From Gammaproteobacteria bacterium (GTDB taxonomy: Bacteria > Pseudomonadota > Gammaproteobacteria > Francisellales > CACEW01), in the NCBI GenBank assembly GCA_030652335.1, contig JAUSAW010000009.1, positions 1 to 64,000 on the forward strand: a stretch of 64,000 nucleotides of DNA, given 5' to 3'. Below, piece by piece: positions 54,416 through 62,755 of the stretch; the stretch's first letter is position 1, and the number at the start of each line of letters is the position of its first letter. The notes under the pieces were generated by a model, which saw only the letters and a list, made by a program, of their open reading frames with translations, made no database searches and was not told the DNA's origin. The translations under genes and the position numbers were made by a program.

Positions 54416-55078
54416 TTAGTCCATCTCAACTACGCTAGCATATATCGCTTGTTGACGTGGCTTTCTAGCCTTACGCGCTTTTCTATCTGCAATCATATTA
54501 CGGTCGATCCAATCGTATAAAGTTTGTGGATGACAACCCACTAACTTCGCTATAGAGGTTTTGCTAATAGCTAAATCCAGATATTTAACGATATCTTTCT
54601 TAAATTTATCCAATTTAAGCGCTTTATTCTTACGGCCTTTAGGACGACCCAATGGCAAGCCTGCTGCACGGCGACGCGCTAGCGCATCCGTTGTGCGGCG
54701 TGAGATAAAATCATTTTCAATGTGATGCACCAAACGAAGCATATCGGCTAATCTATTCTTTTCTTTCGCCTGGAACACTTCATTATATTTTACAAAATGA
54801 ATATTCACTTGGTGTGCGGTGGCGCTTACTAAGATTTCTAGCATTTGACAGGTTGAACGCGCTAGATCTGAAGCCTCATATACTACGATGCTATCGCCTG
54901 GCTGTGCAACACGACCTTCTAATAGATGGCCGATGGCTCTTTTATGCCAATGTGCTCTAGAAGAATCGACTTCTTCTATAACGGCTTTACCTTTAAAATT
55001 ATTAACTTTTAAATACTTATCCATGGCTACCGTTGCTTCAGAATCTTGCTCTTGGAAACAGTAAGTATAAATTGTCAT
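54416..55078 (-). CDS. Serine-recombinase-like protein lacking catalytic serine (paralogue 2)
   Basis: A 220-aa paralogue of the gene at 53729. It shares ESDFIS-type, GLPLGRPKGR and SKTSIAKLVGCHPQTLYDW segments. The N-terminus reads MTIYTYCFQEQDSEATVAMD with no catalytic serine at the YARVS position. The LDRLGRS block is EASDLARST, keeping only the second arginine. It ends in a short basic tail (KARKARKPRQQ). AAGGGG precedes the ATG. It is divergent from rpoS across 359 bp. Confidence 0.85.
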   Translation of the reverse strand: MTIYTYCFQEQDSEATVAMDKYLKVNNFKGKAVIEEVDSSRAHWHKRAIGHLLEGRVAQPGDSIVVYEASDLARSTCQMLEILVSATAHQVNIHFVKYNEVFQAKEKNRLADMLRLVHHIENDFISRRTTDALARRRAAGLPLGRPKGRKNKALKLDKFKKDIVKYLDLAISKTSIAKLVGCHPQTLYDWIDRNMIADRKARKARKPRQQAIYASVVEMD

Positions 55079-55437
55079 GTATTTACCCCTTAATTAATAA
55101 TAACCTAATTTAATAATATGAATTTGTCTTGAGGCCATTCTACACAATTTGAATTCAACAACAATAAAGACATGAATTAATTTTGATTATTCATAGCAAA
55201 ATACTGATTTTGCTATTTTATTTATAGTGATTTATAAAAATAAATGTTTTGCAGTCCAAAAACGTTCACCTGTTTTGCAATCAACACTGTGACATTAAAA
55301 AACACTAAAATCATGCAATATAAGCCTTTCCTAAGGATATATTGTAATTTAACGTAATATTATTACACTACACCTAGTAGATTTTACTGCATATGGGTAC
55401 AAGTCTGAAACTGTGATACATCTAATAGGAGCGTTTT
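55079..55437. other. Divergent intergenic region between recombinase paralogue and rpoS
   Basis: A 359-bp, very AT-rich region that must hold the promoters of both flanking genes. It has many T- and A-tracts and short repeats but no open frame, no strong TTGACA/TATAAT pair and no recognised RNA. The rpoS ribosome-binding site TAGGAGC is at its right end. The length leaves room for a structured rpoS leader. Confidence 0.5.
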
Positions 55438-56394
55438 ATGGATGACTTTTTAGAAGATAATATCTTAATAGAGGAAGAAGATACGGCGGAAATTCTAAGC
55501 CCAGCTATCGTTAAAGCTGATGCTAAGGCTATCCCATATGAAGAACCTGATATAACCAATCTTTATTTAAACAACCTTTCAAAACCACTTTTAACCGCCA
55601 AACAAGAAGTTGAGTTGGCTAATAAAATTAAAAATGGTGACCGATTAGCCTATAACGCCATGATAGAAGCCAACTTACGCCTCGTGGTTAAAATGGCAAA
55701 ACGCTATATGAATAAAGGTATGGCCTTCTTGGATTTAATTGCCGAAGGTAATATCGGTTTAATGAGAGCGGTGGAAAAGTTTAACCCAGACTTAGGTTTT
55801 CGCTTCTCAACCTACGCCACCTGGTGGATTAAACAAAATATCGAACGCGCCTTATTAAATCAAACTCGCACCATTCGCGTTCCTATTCATGTATTAAAAG
55901 AATTAAACGTCTACCTTCGCGCCATGAGTGAATTACGTAAGACCTTAAAGCGTGAACCTTCATTAGAAGAAGTGTCTGATCATCTTAAAATACCAGTCGA
56001 CGAGATTAAACGCACCTTAACCGCGACTAAAAATGTCGACTCTATCGATGAAATTTACGATGATTCAAGCCGCCCCGTTATTGAAACCATTTCTCAGGAA
56101 AATTGTCTCTCGCCTGAACAGGAATTGGAACAGAATAACCTGAACCAACATTTAAACCGCTGGTTAGATTTTTTAACCGATAACCAAAAAACGGTTATAT
56201 CAATGCGCTTTGGTTTGCGTGGTTATGATGCATCGACCTTAGAAAGCATTGGCGAACAAATTGGACTGACTCGTGAACGCGTTAGACAAATCCAAATTGA
56301 AGCCATGAAGAAACTAGCTAAAATCGCTAAAACTGAAAATGTTACCCGCGAATTAGTATTTGGCGAAAGCTTTGCGGTATCTTCCATAGACTAA
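55438..56394 (+). CDS. rpoS: RNA polymerase sigma factor RpoS
   Basis: The stationary-phase/general stress sigma factor (318 aa). Region 1.2 begins near [20 protein letters not shown]. Regions 2.1-2.4 include [28 protein letters not shown] and [42 protein letters not shown] is characteristic of RpoS rather than RpoD or RpoH. Region 4 holds [31 protein letters not shown]. The usual nlpD neighbour is absent. In intracellular Legionellales RpoS controls entry into the transmissive phase. Confidence 0.93.
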   Translation: MDDFLEDNILIEEEDTAEILSPAIVKADAKAIPYEEPDITNLYLNNLSKPLLTAKQEVELANKIKNGDRLAYNAMIEANLRLVVKMAKRYMNKGMAFLDLIAEGNIGLMRAVEKFNPDLGFRFSTYATWWIKQNIERALLNQTRTIRVPIHVLKELNVYLRAMSELRKTLKREPSLEEVSDHLKIPVDEIKRTLTATKNVDSIDEIYDDSSRPVIETISQENCLSPEQELEQNNLNQHLNRWLDFLTDNQKTVISMRFGLRGYDASTLESIGEQIGLTRERVRQIQIEAMKKLAKIAKTENVTRELVFGESFAVSSID

Positions 56395-56401
56395 ATACAC
56401 T

Positions 56402-56468
56402 GATGAGAGGATCTTAAGGGGAGGGAATCGCTATGCTTTCCCCTTAATTCTAGCAAAAATTTATTTCT
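56402..56468. repeat. Dispersed palindrome A, copy 2
   Basis: The second copy of the 67-bp element at 27446-27512, with the core TTAAGGGGAGGGAATCGC and CCCCTTAA arm. It directly follows rpoS and may also act as its 3'-end structure. Confidence 0.75.
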
Positions 56469-56555
56469 GCTACTGCCCATCTCTACGGTAGATATAGGCA
56501 GTAGCGCTAGATTTTGCTACAATTACTTTACTTTCAAGTCGGTGGTTTTTTTATT

Positions 56556-57533
56556 ATGATGGATTTTAAACCTTGGGGTATACTCAAAAGCCCTTTATTA
56601 CAGACCGTAGTCGCAGCCAAATTTCATTGGTGCAAACCCCCAGTCTCTATTACTAAATTTATCCCACTGCACGATCAAGATAGGCTTGCCCTTGAGATAT
56701 CCACCCCCCTTTTATGGACGCCCGATCAGCCTACCGTCATTATCCTGCATGGTTTAGGCGGCCACCATAATTCAAGCTATGTGGTACGTTTAGCGCATAA
56801 AATATTAAAGCTCAGCAGTACTCGAGTAATAAGAGTGAATTTTAGAGGCTGTGGCACTGGCATGGGTTTTGCTAAAGGCTTATATCATAGCGGCAGAAGT
56901 GAGGATATCTTAGCAGCCATCGAAACGATTAAGGCCGAACATCCAGAATCACCGCTTTATTTATTAGGCTTTTCACTGGGCGGCAATGTAGCCTTAAAAT
57001 TAGCAGGTGAGCTTGCCGATAAAGCCAAGCAACTGCTGAGTAAAGTCATCGCCATTTGCCCACCGATAAATTTAGTGGCTTGCGCCGAACTGATCGATTT
57101 ACCCGAAAACCGCCTATTCCAACGCTATTTTATGAAAAAGCTGCTTAAATACGCCGCACTACGCCATAAGATTTTTCCTGAACTAGGCCGTTTTTACAGC
57201 AAAAAATACCGTGGCATTGTCGAATTCGATAATCAATATACCGCACCACACAGCGGCTTTTTAAGCGCACAGGATTATTATCAAAAATCCAGCTCAAAAG
57301 ATTTCATTAAAGATATCGCCGTGCCTTGTCATATTCTTATGAGCGCCGACGATCCCTTTATCTACAATAAGCTCGATGACAGTATTACTCTACCCGACCA
57401 CGTTAAGCTCCATATGACGACCGCTGGTGGCCATATGGGCTATTTAAGCTCGCCTTTCTCGAAATATGGCTTTCGTTGGATGGATAATATGATACTCGAA
57501 TGGCTTAATCTAAACCCTACTCAGCCGGCATAG
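56556..57533 (+). CDS. YheT-type alpha/beta hydrolase
   Basis: A 325-aa hydrolase of the YheT/ABHD1 family. It has ILHGLGGHHNSSYVVRLA (oxyanion region), RVNFRGCGTGMGFAKGLYHSGRSEDI, the nucleophile elbow LLGFSLGGNVALKLAG, a late MSADDPF acid and TTAGGHMGYL with the catalytic His. The frame is open back to a TTG at 56514, but family members begin near FKPWGILKSPLLQT, so the ATG at 56556 is used. The ribosome-binding site is poor. The substrate is unknown. Confidence 0.9.
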   Translation: MMDFKPWGILKSPLLQTVVAAKFHWCKPPVSITKFIPLHDQDRLALEISTPLLWTPDQPTVIILHGLGGHHNSSYVVRLAHKILKLSSTRVIRVNFRGCGTGMGFAKGLYHSGRSEDILAAIETIKAEHPESPLYLLGFSLGGNVALKLAGELADKAKQLLSKVIAICPPINLVACAELIDLPENRLFQRYFMKKLLKYAALRHKIFPELGRFYSKKYRGIVEFDNQYTAPHSGFLSAQDYYQKSSSKDFIKDIAVPCHILMSADDPFIYNKLDDSITLPDHVKLHMTTAGGHMGYLSSPFSKYGFRWMDNMILEWLNLNPTQPA

Positions 57534-57539
57534 CTAACT

Positions 57540-57755
57540 GGATCCCCGCATTCGCGAGGATGACATAGGGGTACCTTAATAAAACCACGCAAAAGCTGAT
57601 CGTAACTGACAAGCCTAGTTAAAAAAACGGGGTGGCACCTATTACCATTATAAATGCAGAGTGATGAACGCCGCAGTTATAAAGGTGGTAGGTGACAGGA
57701 CCCCCACAAGAGGATGCCTTTGCGATTGCAGATGAAATAATGGCCTTGTGAAAAC
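57540..57755. repeat. Composite dispersed repeat B, copy 2
   Basis: The second copy of the element at 45299-45534: a REP-like GGATCCCCGCATTCGCGAGG hairpin, then AACCACGCAAAAGC and the long inverted repeat (57636-57653 and 57677-57694). The arms have three mismatches here, so this copy is more decayed. It lies between yheT and the gene at 57771. Confidence 0.85.
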
Positions 57756-57770
57756 TTTAGCAACCAGACT

Positions 57771-58058
57771 TTAAATGGAGTTTAGCTTCGATAGTTGAGC
57801 AAACTCATCGGGGCTCACATATTCAAACAAACCGGCTAACCATTTTTTAGTGAGCATATCGCTTTGCTCATCTTCATGGTGAAAATAATAGTTAAAGCCT
57901 TCACTAAAAGGATAATCACGGGTAACAGCCAGGCTTAGTACGCGTTGAACGACCCTAAGTGCTTGGCGTTTATTCTTAGCGTTCTTGCTAAAGGCCGCCT
58001 GTATAATACTTCTGACTTCATCCATTGGACTCTGCTCAACTTTAAAATCGCCTAACAT
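57771..58058 (-). CDS. Hypothetical small protein with uspA-like leader
   Basis: A 95-aa soluble protein, not recognised. It is helical, with a basic patch KNAKNKRQALRVVQRVL and an aromatic FNYYFHHEDEQSDML. There is no signal peptide. Its leader repeats that of uspA (ATCATGTATGC and AAATCTTGAGGTGGG), which supports it as an expressed, possibly stress-linked gene. The spacing from GAGG to the ATG is longer than usual (13 nt). Confidence 0.7.
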   Translation of the reverse strand: MLGDFKVEQSPMDEVRSIIQAAFSKNAKNKRQALRVVQRVLSLAVTRDYPFSEGFNYYFHHEDEQSDMLTKKWLAGLFEYVSPDEFAQLSKLNSI

Positions 58059-58066
58059 AGCCTAAT

Positions 58067-58095
58067 CCCCACCTCAAGATTTATGCATACATGAT
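58067..58095 (-). promoter_or_regulatory. Leader shared with uspA
   Basis: On the minus strand ATCATGTATGC, AT, then AAATCTTGAGGTGGGG. The same blocks occur before uspA (27310-27342) with a 7-base spacer. Confidence 0.5.
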
Positions 58096-58181
58096 AGAAG
58101 AAATTCTGCCGATAGCAAAATATATATTTTATCCTATATTTACTACCGGCAAGCTATTGTTTTATATTACATTATTAAACG

Positions 58182-60062
58182 CTAGATTAAATATCGATTC
58201 ATCCGCTTCACAAATGCAGCCGGATCCTCGAGTTGCGTACCTTCAGCCAATAGGGCCTGTTCAAACAGTAAAATAGACCAATCGGTGAATTTAGCCTCGT
58301 CTTGTTCAGTGCTTAAACGCTTAACCAGACTATGATTAGGATTAATCTCTAATATAGGCGCGCTTGCTGGCACGGATTGGCCAGCAGCAGCCATCATACG
58401 CTGTAGATGCAGGCTCATGCCAAAACTATCCGATACGATACAAGCAGGAGAATCGGTTAAGCGATGGGAGAATTTAATCTCTTTAACTTTATCACCCAAG
58501 GCTTTCTTCATTTGCTCTAATATAGGTTGCAGCTCTTTTTCAGCCACTTCGGTTTCAGCATCCGCTTCTTTTTCGGCATCAGATAAGCTTAAGTCGGCTT
58601 TATTGGCCGATACGAATAGCTTGCCCTCAAACTCTTGTAGATGCGACATGACCCACTCATCCACCTTATCGCTAAGCAACAACACTTCTATGCCTTTTTT
58701 GCGGAATATTTCCAGATGCGGGCTATTTTTTGCCGCGGCAAAACTATCGGCAATAATATAGTAAATCGACTTCTGATCGGCCTGCATTCTCGATACATAG
58801 GCTTCTATAGATTCGCTTTGCTCAGCGGTATCCTTATGAGTCGATGCAAAACGCAATAACTTCGCGATCTCGCCCTTGTTATTAGCATCTTCGACTACGC
58901 CTTCCTTAAGCACCTGACCAAAATTAGTCCAGACTTTGGTGTACTGATCTTTATCATCGCCGGCTATTTTTTCTAATAGGTTTAAAATCTTTTTAGTCGA
59001 GGCCGAACGAATTTTCTCTAAGGTAGCATTGTTTTGTAAAATTTCACGCGATACGTTAAGCGGTAAATCATTGGAATCCAAGACCCCTTTTACAAACCGC
59101 AGATAAGCCGGTAGCACTTCGGCATTATCCATAATAAACACACGTTGAATATACAGCTTAATGCCTGACTTGCGCTCGCGCTCCCATAGATCAAAACCAG
59201 GATGCGCCGGGATATAGAATAAAGCGGTATATTCCAAATTACCCTCTACCTTATAATGCGTCCAGGTTAACGGGTCTTGAAAGTCGTGGGAGATATGTTT
59301 ATAGAATTCATTGTATTCGCTGTCAGTGATATCATTTTTTGGTTTAGCCCATAAAGCGGTAGCGCTATTAACGGTTTCATATTCTTCGCTTGGCGCCGCA
59401 TCATCATCCGAGGCTTTTTTCATCATAACAGGAAAGGCGATATGGTCGGAATACTGGTGCACTAAACTACGCAGATGCCAGGCATCTAAAAAGCTATCTT
59501 CATCGGCTTTTAAATGCAAAATGACTTCGGTACCTGGACGCTCTTTAGTAATGGTTTCAACGGTATATTGACCATCTCCAGTCGATTCCCAGCATATAGC
59601 CTGATCTGCAGGCAAGTTAGCCTTACGAGTCTTAACCGTAACCTTATCAGCCACCATAAAGGCCGAATAAAAGCCCACTCCAAATTGACCGATCATATTG
59701 CTATTTTTAGCCTGGTCCTGGCTTAAAGCCGCTAAAAATTCTTTAGTTCCCGATTTAGCGATGGTGCCTAAATGCTCGATAGCTTCTTCACGACTCATAC
59801 CGATACCGGTATCGTGTACCGTTAAGGTTCTAGCGGCTTTATCGATATCGATATAAATAGCCATTTCAGCAGGAAGCTTAAGGCTTGAATCGGACAGGGC
59901 TGCAAAGCGTAACTTATCCTCGGCATCTGAGGCATTGGAAATTAATTCCCGTAAGAAAATTTCTTTTTTGCTATATAACGAATGAATCATTAGATTTAGC
60001 AATTGTTTTACTTCGGTTTGAAAGCCGTAGGTTTGTTTAGCAGGTTCAACAGACATGGTCAT
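58182..60062 (-). CDS. htpG: Chaperone protein HtpG (Hsp90)
   Basis: A 626-aa ATP-dependent chaperone. The GHKL ATPase domain shows LRELISNASDAEDKLR, DTGIGMSREEAIEHLGTIAKSGT and GQFGVGFYSAFMVAD. The middle domain has LYIQRVFIMDNAEVLPAYLRFVKGV and the catalytic LPLNVSREILQ; the C-terminal dimerisation domain ends without MEEVD, as in bacteria. Regulation is probably by heat shock through the promoter at 60096-60121. The order recR ... htpG recalls the enteric dnaX-ybaB-recR-htpG cluster. Confidence 0.98.
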   Translation of the reverse strand: MTMSVEPAKQTYGFQTEVKQLLNLMIHSLYSKKEIFLRELISNASDAEDKLRFAALSDSSLKLPAEMAIYIDIDKAARTLTVHDTGIGMSREEAIEHLGTIAKSGTKEFLAALSQDQAKNSNMIGQFGVGFYSAFMVADKVTVKTRKANLPADQAICWESTGDGQYTVETITKERPGTEVILHLKADEDSFLDAWHLRSLVHQYSDHIAFPVMMKKASDDDAAPSEEYETVNSATALWAKPKNDITDSEYNEFYKHISHDFQDPLTWTHYKVEGNLEYTALFYIPAHPGFDLWERERKSGIKLYIQRVFIMDNAEVLPAYLRFVKGVLDSNDLPLNVSREILQNNATLEKIRSASTKKILNLLEKIAGDDKDQYTKVWTNFGQVLKEGVVEDANNKGEIAKLLRFASTHKDTAEQSESIEAYVSRMQADQKSIYYIIADSFAAAKNSPHLEIFRKKGIEVLLLSDKVDEWVMSHLQEFEGKLFVSANKADLSLSDAEKEADAETEVAEKELQPILEQMKKALGDKVKEIKFSHRLTDSPACIVSDSFGMSLHLQRMMAAAGQSVPASAPILEINPNHSLVKRLSTEQDEAKFTDWSILLFEQALLAEGTQLEDPAAFVKRMNRYLI

Positions 60063-60095
60063 TTCCTCTTGTAAATAATCTCATCGATAGTACAT

Positions 60096-60121
60096 ATGGA
60101 GGCGATGTCTAAAATTTCAAG
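60096..60121 (-). promoter_or_regulatory. Sigma-32 type heat-shock promoter of htpG
   Basis: On the minus strand CTTGAAA (60115-60121) and CCTCCAT (60096-60102). Counted from the consensus CTTGAA the spacer is 13 bp, and the -10 resembles CCCCAT. It lies 34 bp before the htpG ATG, right after the upstream gene's stop. Confidence 0.7.
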
Positions 60122-60127
60122 TTCAAT

Positions 60128-60769
60128 TTAGCGTTTAAAAACGATATTTAAACCATGACGAACTGGTAATAACACATTTTCGACTCTAGGGTCATTTAGA
60201 ATATGCTTATTTAGCACTTGCATCACTTTAGCCCGTTTATCGCTAGGCTCCGCCTCTAAAACCTCGCCCCGCCATAATACGTCATCGATAATTAATAAGC
60301 CGCCGGTTCTAAGCTTAGCTAAAGCCAATTCATAGTATTCACTGATCTTATTTTTATCCGCATCGATAAAAATCAAATCGAATAACTCATCTAAGCTAGG
60401 CAATATTGTAATCGCATCGCCTAAGCAACAGTGAATTTTTGACCCAGCCGGACTTTCTGCAAAATAGCTTTTGGCTATTTCTAAAGTAGGCGAGCTGGAC
60501 TCGATGCTAAAGACCCGACCGTCCTCAGGCAATGCCTCGGCCATACTAAGCGCGGAATAGCCGGTAAAAGTGCCGACATCCAACACGGTTTTAGCCTGAC
60601 TGGTTTTAATTAGCATTGCCAATAACTGGCCTACCAAGCGCCCGGATAACATGTGGGCCCCTGGCTTCTGCTCGGTATCGCTTATTAATTTTTGCAATAA
60701 AGCCGACTCAGCACAAGTATGGGCCATGGCATAATCATTAAGCGCCTCATTCGCTAGCCAATCACTCAT
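60128..60769 (-). CDS. O-methyltransferase (caffeoyl-CoA type)
   Basis: A 213-aa SAM-dependent methyltransferase of the class common in bacteria (TrmR/SafC/CCoAOMT-like). It has the motif VLDVGTFTGYSALSMAEALPEDG, a metal-binding Asp in DLIFIDADKNKISEYYE, and LIIDDVLWRGEV. The substrate is unknown; catechols or tRNA are possibilities by family. The start overlaps pdxB (ATGA). Confidence 0.9.
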   Translation of the reverse strand: MSDWLANEALNDYAMAHTCAESALLQKLISDTEQKPGAHMLSGRLVGQLLAMLIKTSQAKTVLDVGTFTGYSALSMAEALPEDGRVFSIESSSPTLEIAKSYFAESPAGSKIHCCLGDAITILPSLDELFDLIFIDADKNKISEYYELALAKLRTGGLLIIDDVLWRGEVLEAEPSDKRAKVMQVLNKHILNDPRVENVLLPVRHGLNIVFKR

Positions 60770-61815
60770 TTGAACTCCAGATAATCGAGCTCAAAGCGCT
60801 CAGGGTAGGTTCGACGCAATTGTGAAAATACAGAGCCTCGGGTGGCAGCAGAGCACGATAGCATAGCCTGCTTCATCCGTTGATTCTCAGTCCTTGGATC
60901 CATTAAGGCTAGCATTAGCTCTTGCCAAACCAGGCTATCGAGATCGATATCCACCGATTTTCGTGTGATAGGCATCGATTTTGCCGGCCAGTTAAACTGC
61001 TTAGCCGCTGCATTATAGACAAGCTCGGTGCCACGCTGCTTAGCTTGTACACTATGGCCAGCAATATGCGGGGTGGCGATATAAGCGCATTCCATTATAT
61101 TCAAATCGATACCGGGCTCGTTTTCAAATACATCCAGGCACCAAATTAGATGCTGGCCAAACTCAAGTAAATCCTTGGAATCGATTACCGCCCCCCTGGC
61201 CGTATTGATTAATACCGCATCAGGTTTTACGCTTTCTAAAAAGGTCTTAGCAATTAAATGATAACTAGGATAAGGCCCCGATCTTGTTAAGGGGGTATGC
61301 AAGCTAATAACATCACAGTCTGTAAGGTCCTCTAAGGCGCTGTGCAAAAAATCGGGCTCATTCATGGCGCGAATCGGATCGTGCAGCAACACTGTCCAGC
61401 CCAATTGTTTAAAAATGGTATTCAGACGGCTGCCGATTCGCCCCACTCCGATAATGCCTATGCTAAGCCCTTCTAATGCCAATAGCTCATCGGCCTGGCA
61501 AGCGGCTATTAGCGACAGCACGTATTCGATTACCGATTGACTATTGCAACCTTCTGCCGCGTACCATGGAATATGCTGTTGATGTAAATAAGGGATGTCG
61601 AGGTGATCTGTGCCTGTTACACAGCTGCCAATAAATTTTAGTGCGCTGTTCTCAAGTAATTCGGCATCGATTTTTAATTGAGAACGGGTAAGCAAAATAT
61701 CGCTATTGGCCACTGCTTCGCGATTAATTTCTTGAAAAGGCAAGGCTAAAATTTCAGCCTGATCGGCAAAAAAATACTGCAATAAGGGAATTAAGTTATC
61801 GGCAAGAATACGCAT
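60766..61815 (-). CDS. pdxB: Erythronate-4-phosphate dehydrogenase
   Basis: The second step of the DXP-dependent pyridoxal-phosphate pathway. The 349-aa D-2-hydroxyacid dehydrogenase has the NAD motif IGIIGVGRIGSRL, the ILADNLIPLLQYFF start and DILLTRSQLKI. FIGSCVTGTDHLDIPYL, WYAAEGCNSQSVIEYVL and LINTARGAVIDSKDLL are close to PdxB, and the C-terminal extension is of PdxB type. The start overlaps the recR stop by one base. Confidence 0.93.
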   Translation of the reverse strand: MRILADNLIPLLQYFFADQAEILALPFQEINREAVANSDILLTRSQLKIDAELLENSALKFIGSCVTGTDHLDIPYLHQQHIPWYAAEGCNSQSVIEYVLSLIAACQADELLALEGLSIGIIGVGRIGSRLNTIFKQLGWTVLLHDPIRAMNEPDFLHSALEDLTDCDVISLHTPLTRSGPYPSYHLIAKTFLESVKPDAVLINTARGAVIDSKDLLEFGQHLIWCLDVFENEPGIDLNIMECAYIATPHIAGHSVQAKQRGTELVYNAAAKQFNWPAKSMPITRKSVDIDLDSLVWQELMLALMDPRTENQRMKQAMLSCSAATRGSVFSQLRRTYPERFELDYLEFK

Positions 61816-62411
61816 TACACAAGTTGGCGACTGTTAATGGCATGCGATAGAGTATTGCTATCGACATACTCCAATTCACCGCCAAATGGTACCCCATAAG
61901 AGATACGCGATACCGACTTACCATGGGCCTTAACCATTTCCATAATATAATGCCCGGTAGCCTGACCTTCTACGGTGGGGCTAATGGCTAATATCACTTC
62001 ATTAATCTCGCCTGCGGCTAAATACTGATCCAATTGCTCCAGCTTTAATTCTTTAGGGCCGATTCCATCCAATGGCGATAAATGTCCCATCAGTACGAAA
62101 TAAATCCCTGAAAATCCACCGGATTGTTCGATGGCTAAAATATCCATCGGGGTCTCGACGATACAGACCAGACCTTGATTGCGCTTAGTATTGCTACAAA
62201 TTCGACACAGGGTCGATTCGCACAAGGTCCGACATTTTTCACATCGCCCTACTTTTTCTAAGGCTAAGTGAATAGTATTGGCAAGATAAGCCCCATTTTT
62301 CCGCTCTTTTTCCAATAGATGCATAGCCATGCGTTGAGCTGACTTGGGGCCGACCCCAGGCAGACAACGCAAAGCATCGATTAATTGGGTAATTAACGGA
62401 CTAAAGCTCAT
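61815..62411 (-). CDS. recR: Recombination protein RecR
   Basis: Acts with RecF and RecO to load RecA at gaps. The 198-aa protein has the helix-hairpin-helix LRCLPGVGPKSAQRMAMHLLE and the zinc finger CEKCRTLCESTLCRIC. A TOPRIM domain follows (LVCIVETPMDILAIEQSGGFSG then YFVLMGHLSPLDGIGP), as does the Walker-like C-terminal region with ISYGVPFGGELEYVD. The start follows the ybaB stop immediately. Confidence 0.97.
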   Translation of the reverse strand: MSFSPLITQLIDALRCLPGVGPKSAQRMAMHLLEKERKNGAYLANTIHLALEKVGRCEKCRTLCESTLCRICSNTKRNQGLVCIVETPMDILAIEQSGGFSGIYFVLMGHLSPLDGIGPKELKLEQLDQYLAAGEINEVILAISPTVEGQATGHYIMEMVKAHGKSVSRISYGVPFGGELEYVDSNTLSHAINSRQLV

Positions 62412-62732
62412 TTACTCTTTTTCATCCATACCGATACCTGTAGGCAATTGCATGCCTGAAGCTAAACCTGACATTTTGCCTTGGGTTTCGCTTTCTACTT
62501 TAGCGGCTGCATCGTTAACGGCGCCAGCCATTAACTCTTCTAACATGGCTTTATTATTAAGGATAGAAGGATCGATAGCGACCTTTTTAATTTGATAACG
62601 TCCGGTCATAACTACTCTTACCATACCGGCGCCTGCTTCACCCATAACCTGCATATTCATCAGTTCTTCCTGAATCTTTTGCATTTTTTCTTGAAGCTCT
62701 TTAGCCTGCTTCATAATGTTAGCGATATCCAT
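62412..62732 (-). CDS. ybaB: Nucleoid-associated protein YbaB/EbfC
   Basis: A 106-aa DNA-binding protein of the YbaB/EbfC family, a dimer of helix-strand units. Signature parts are IMKQAKELQEKMQKIQEELMN, VVMTGRYQIKKVAIDPSIL and DAAAKVESETQGKMSGL. It lies 23 bp downstream of dnaX and directly upstream of recR, the classic order. Confidence 0.96.
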   Translation of the reverse strand: MDIANIMKQAKELQEKMQKIQEELMNMQVMGEAGAGMVRVVMTGRYQIKKVAIDPSILNNKAMLEELMAGAVNDAAAKVESETQGKMSGLASGMQLPTGIGMDEKE

Positions 62733-62755
62733 AATAAAACTCCTTTAGGTAATGA

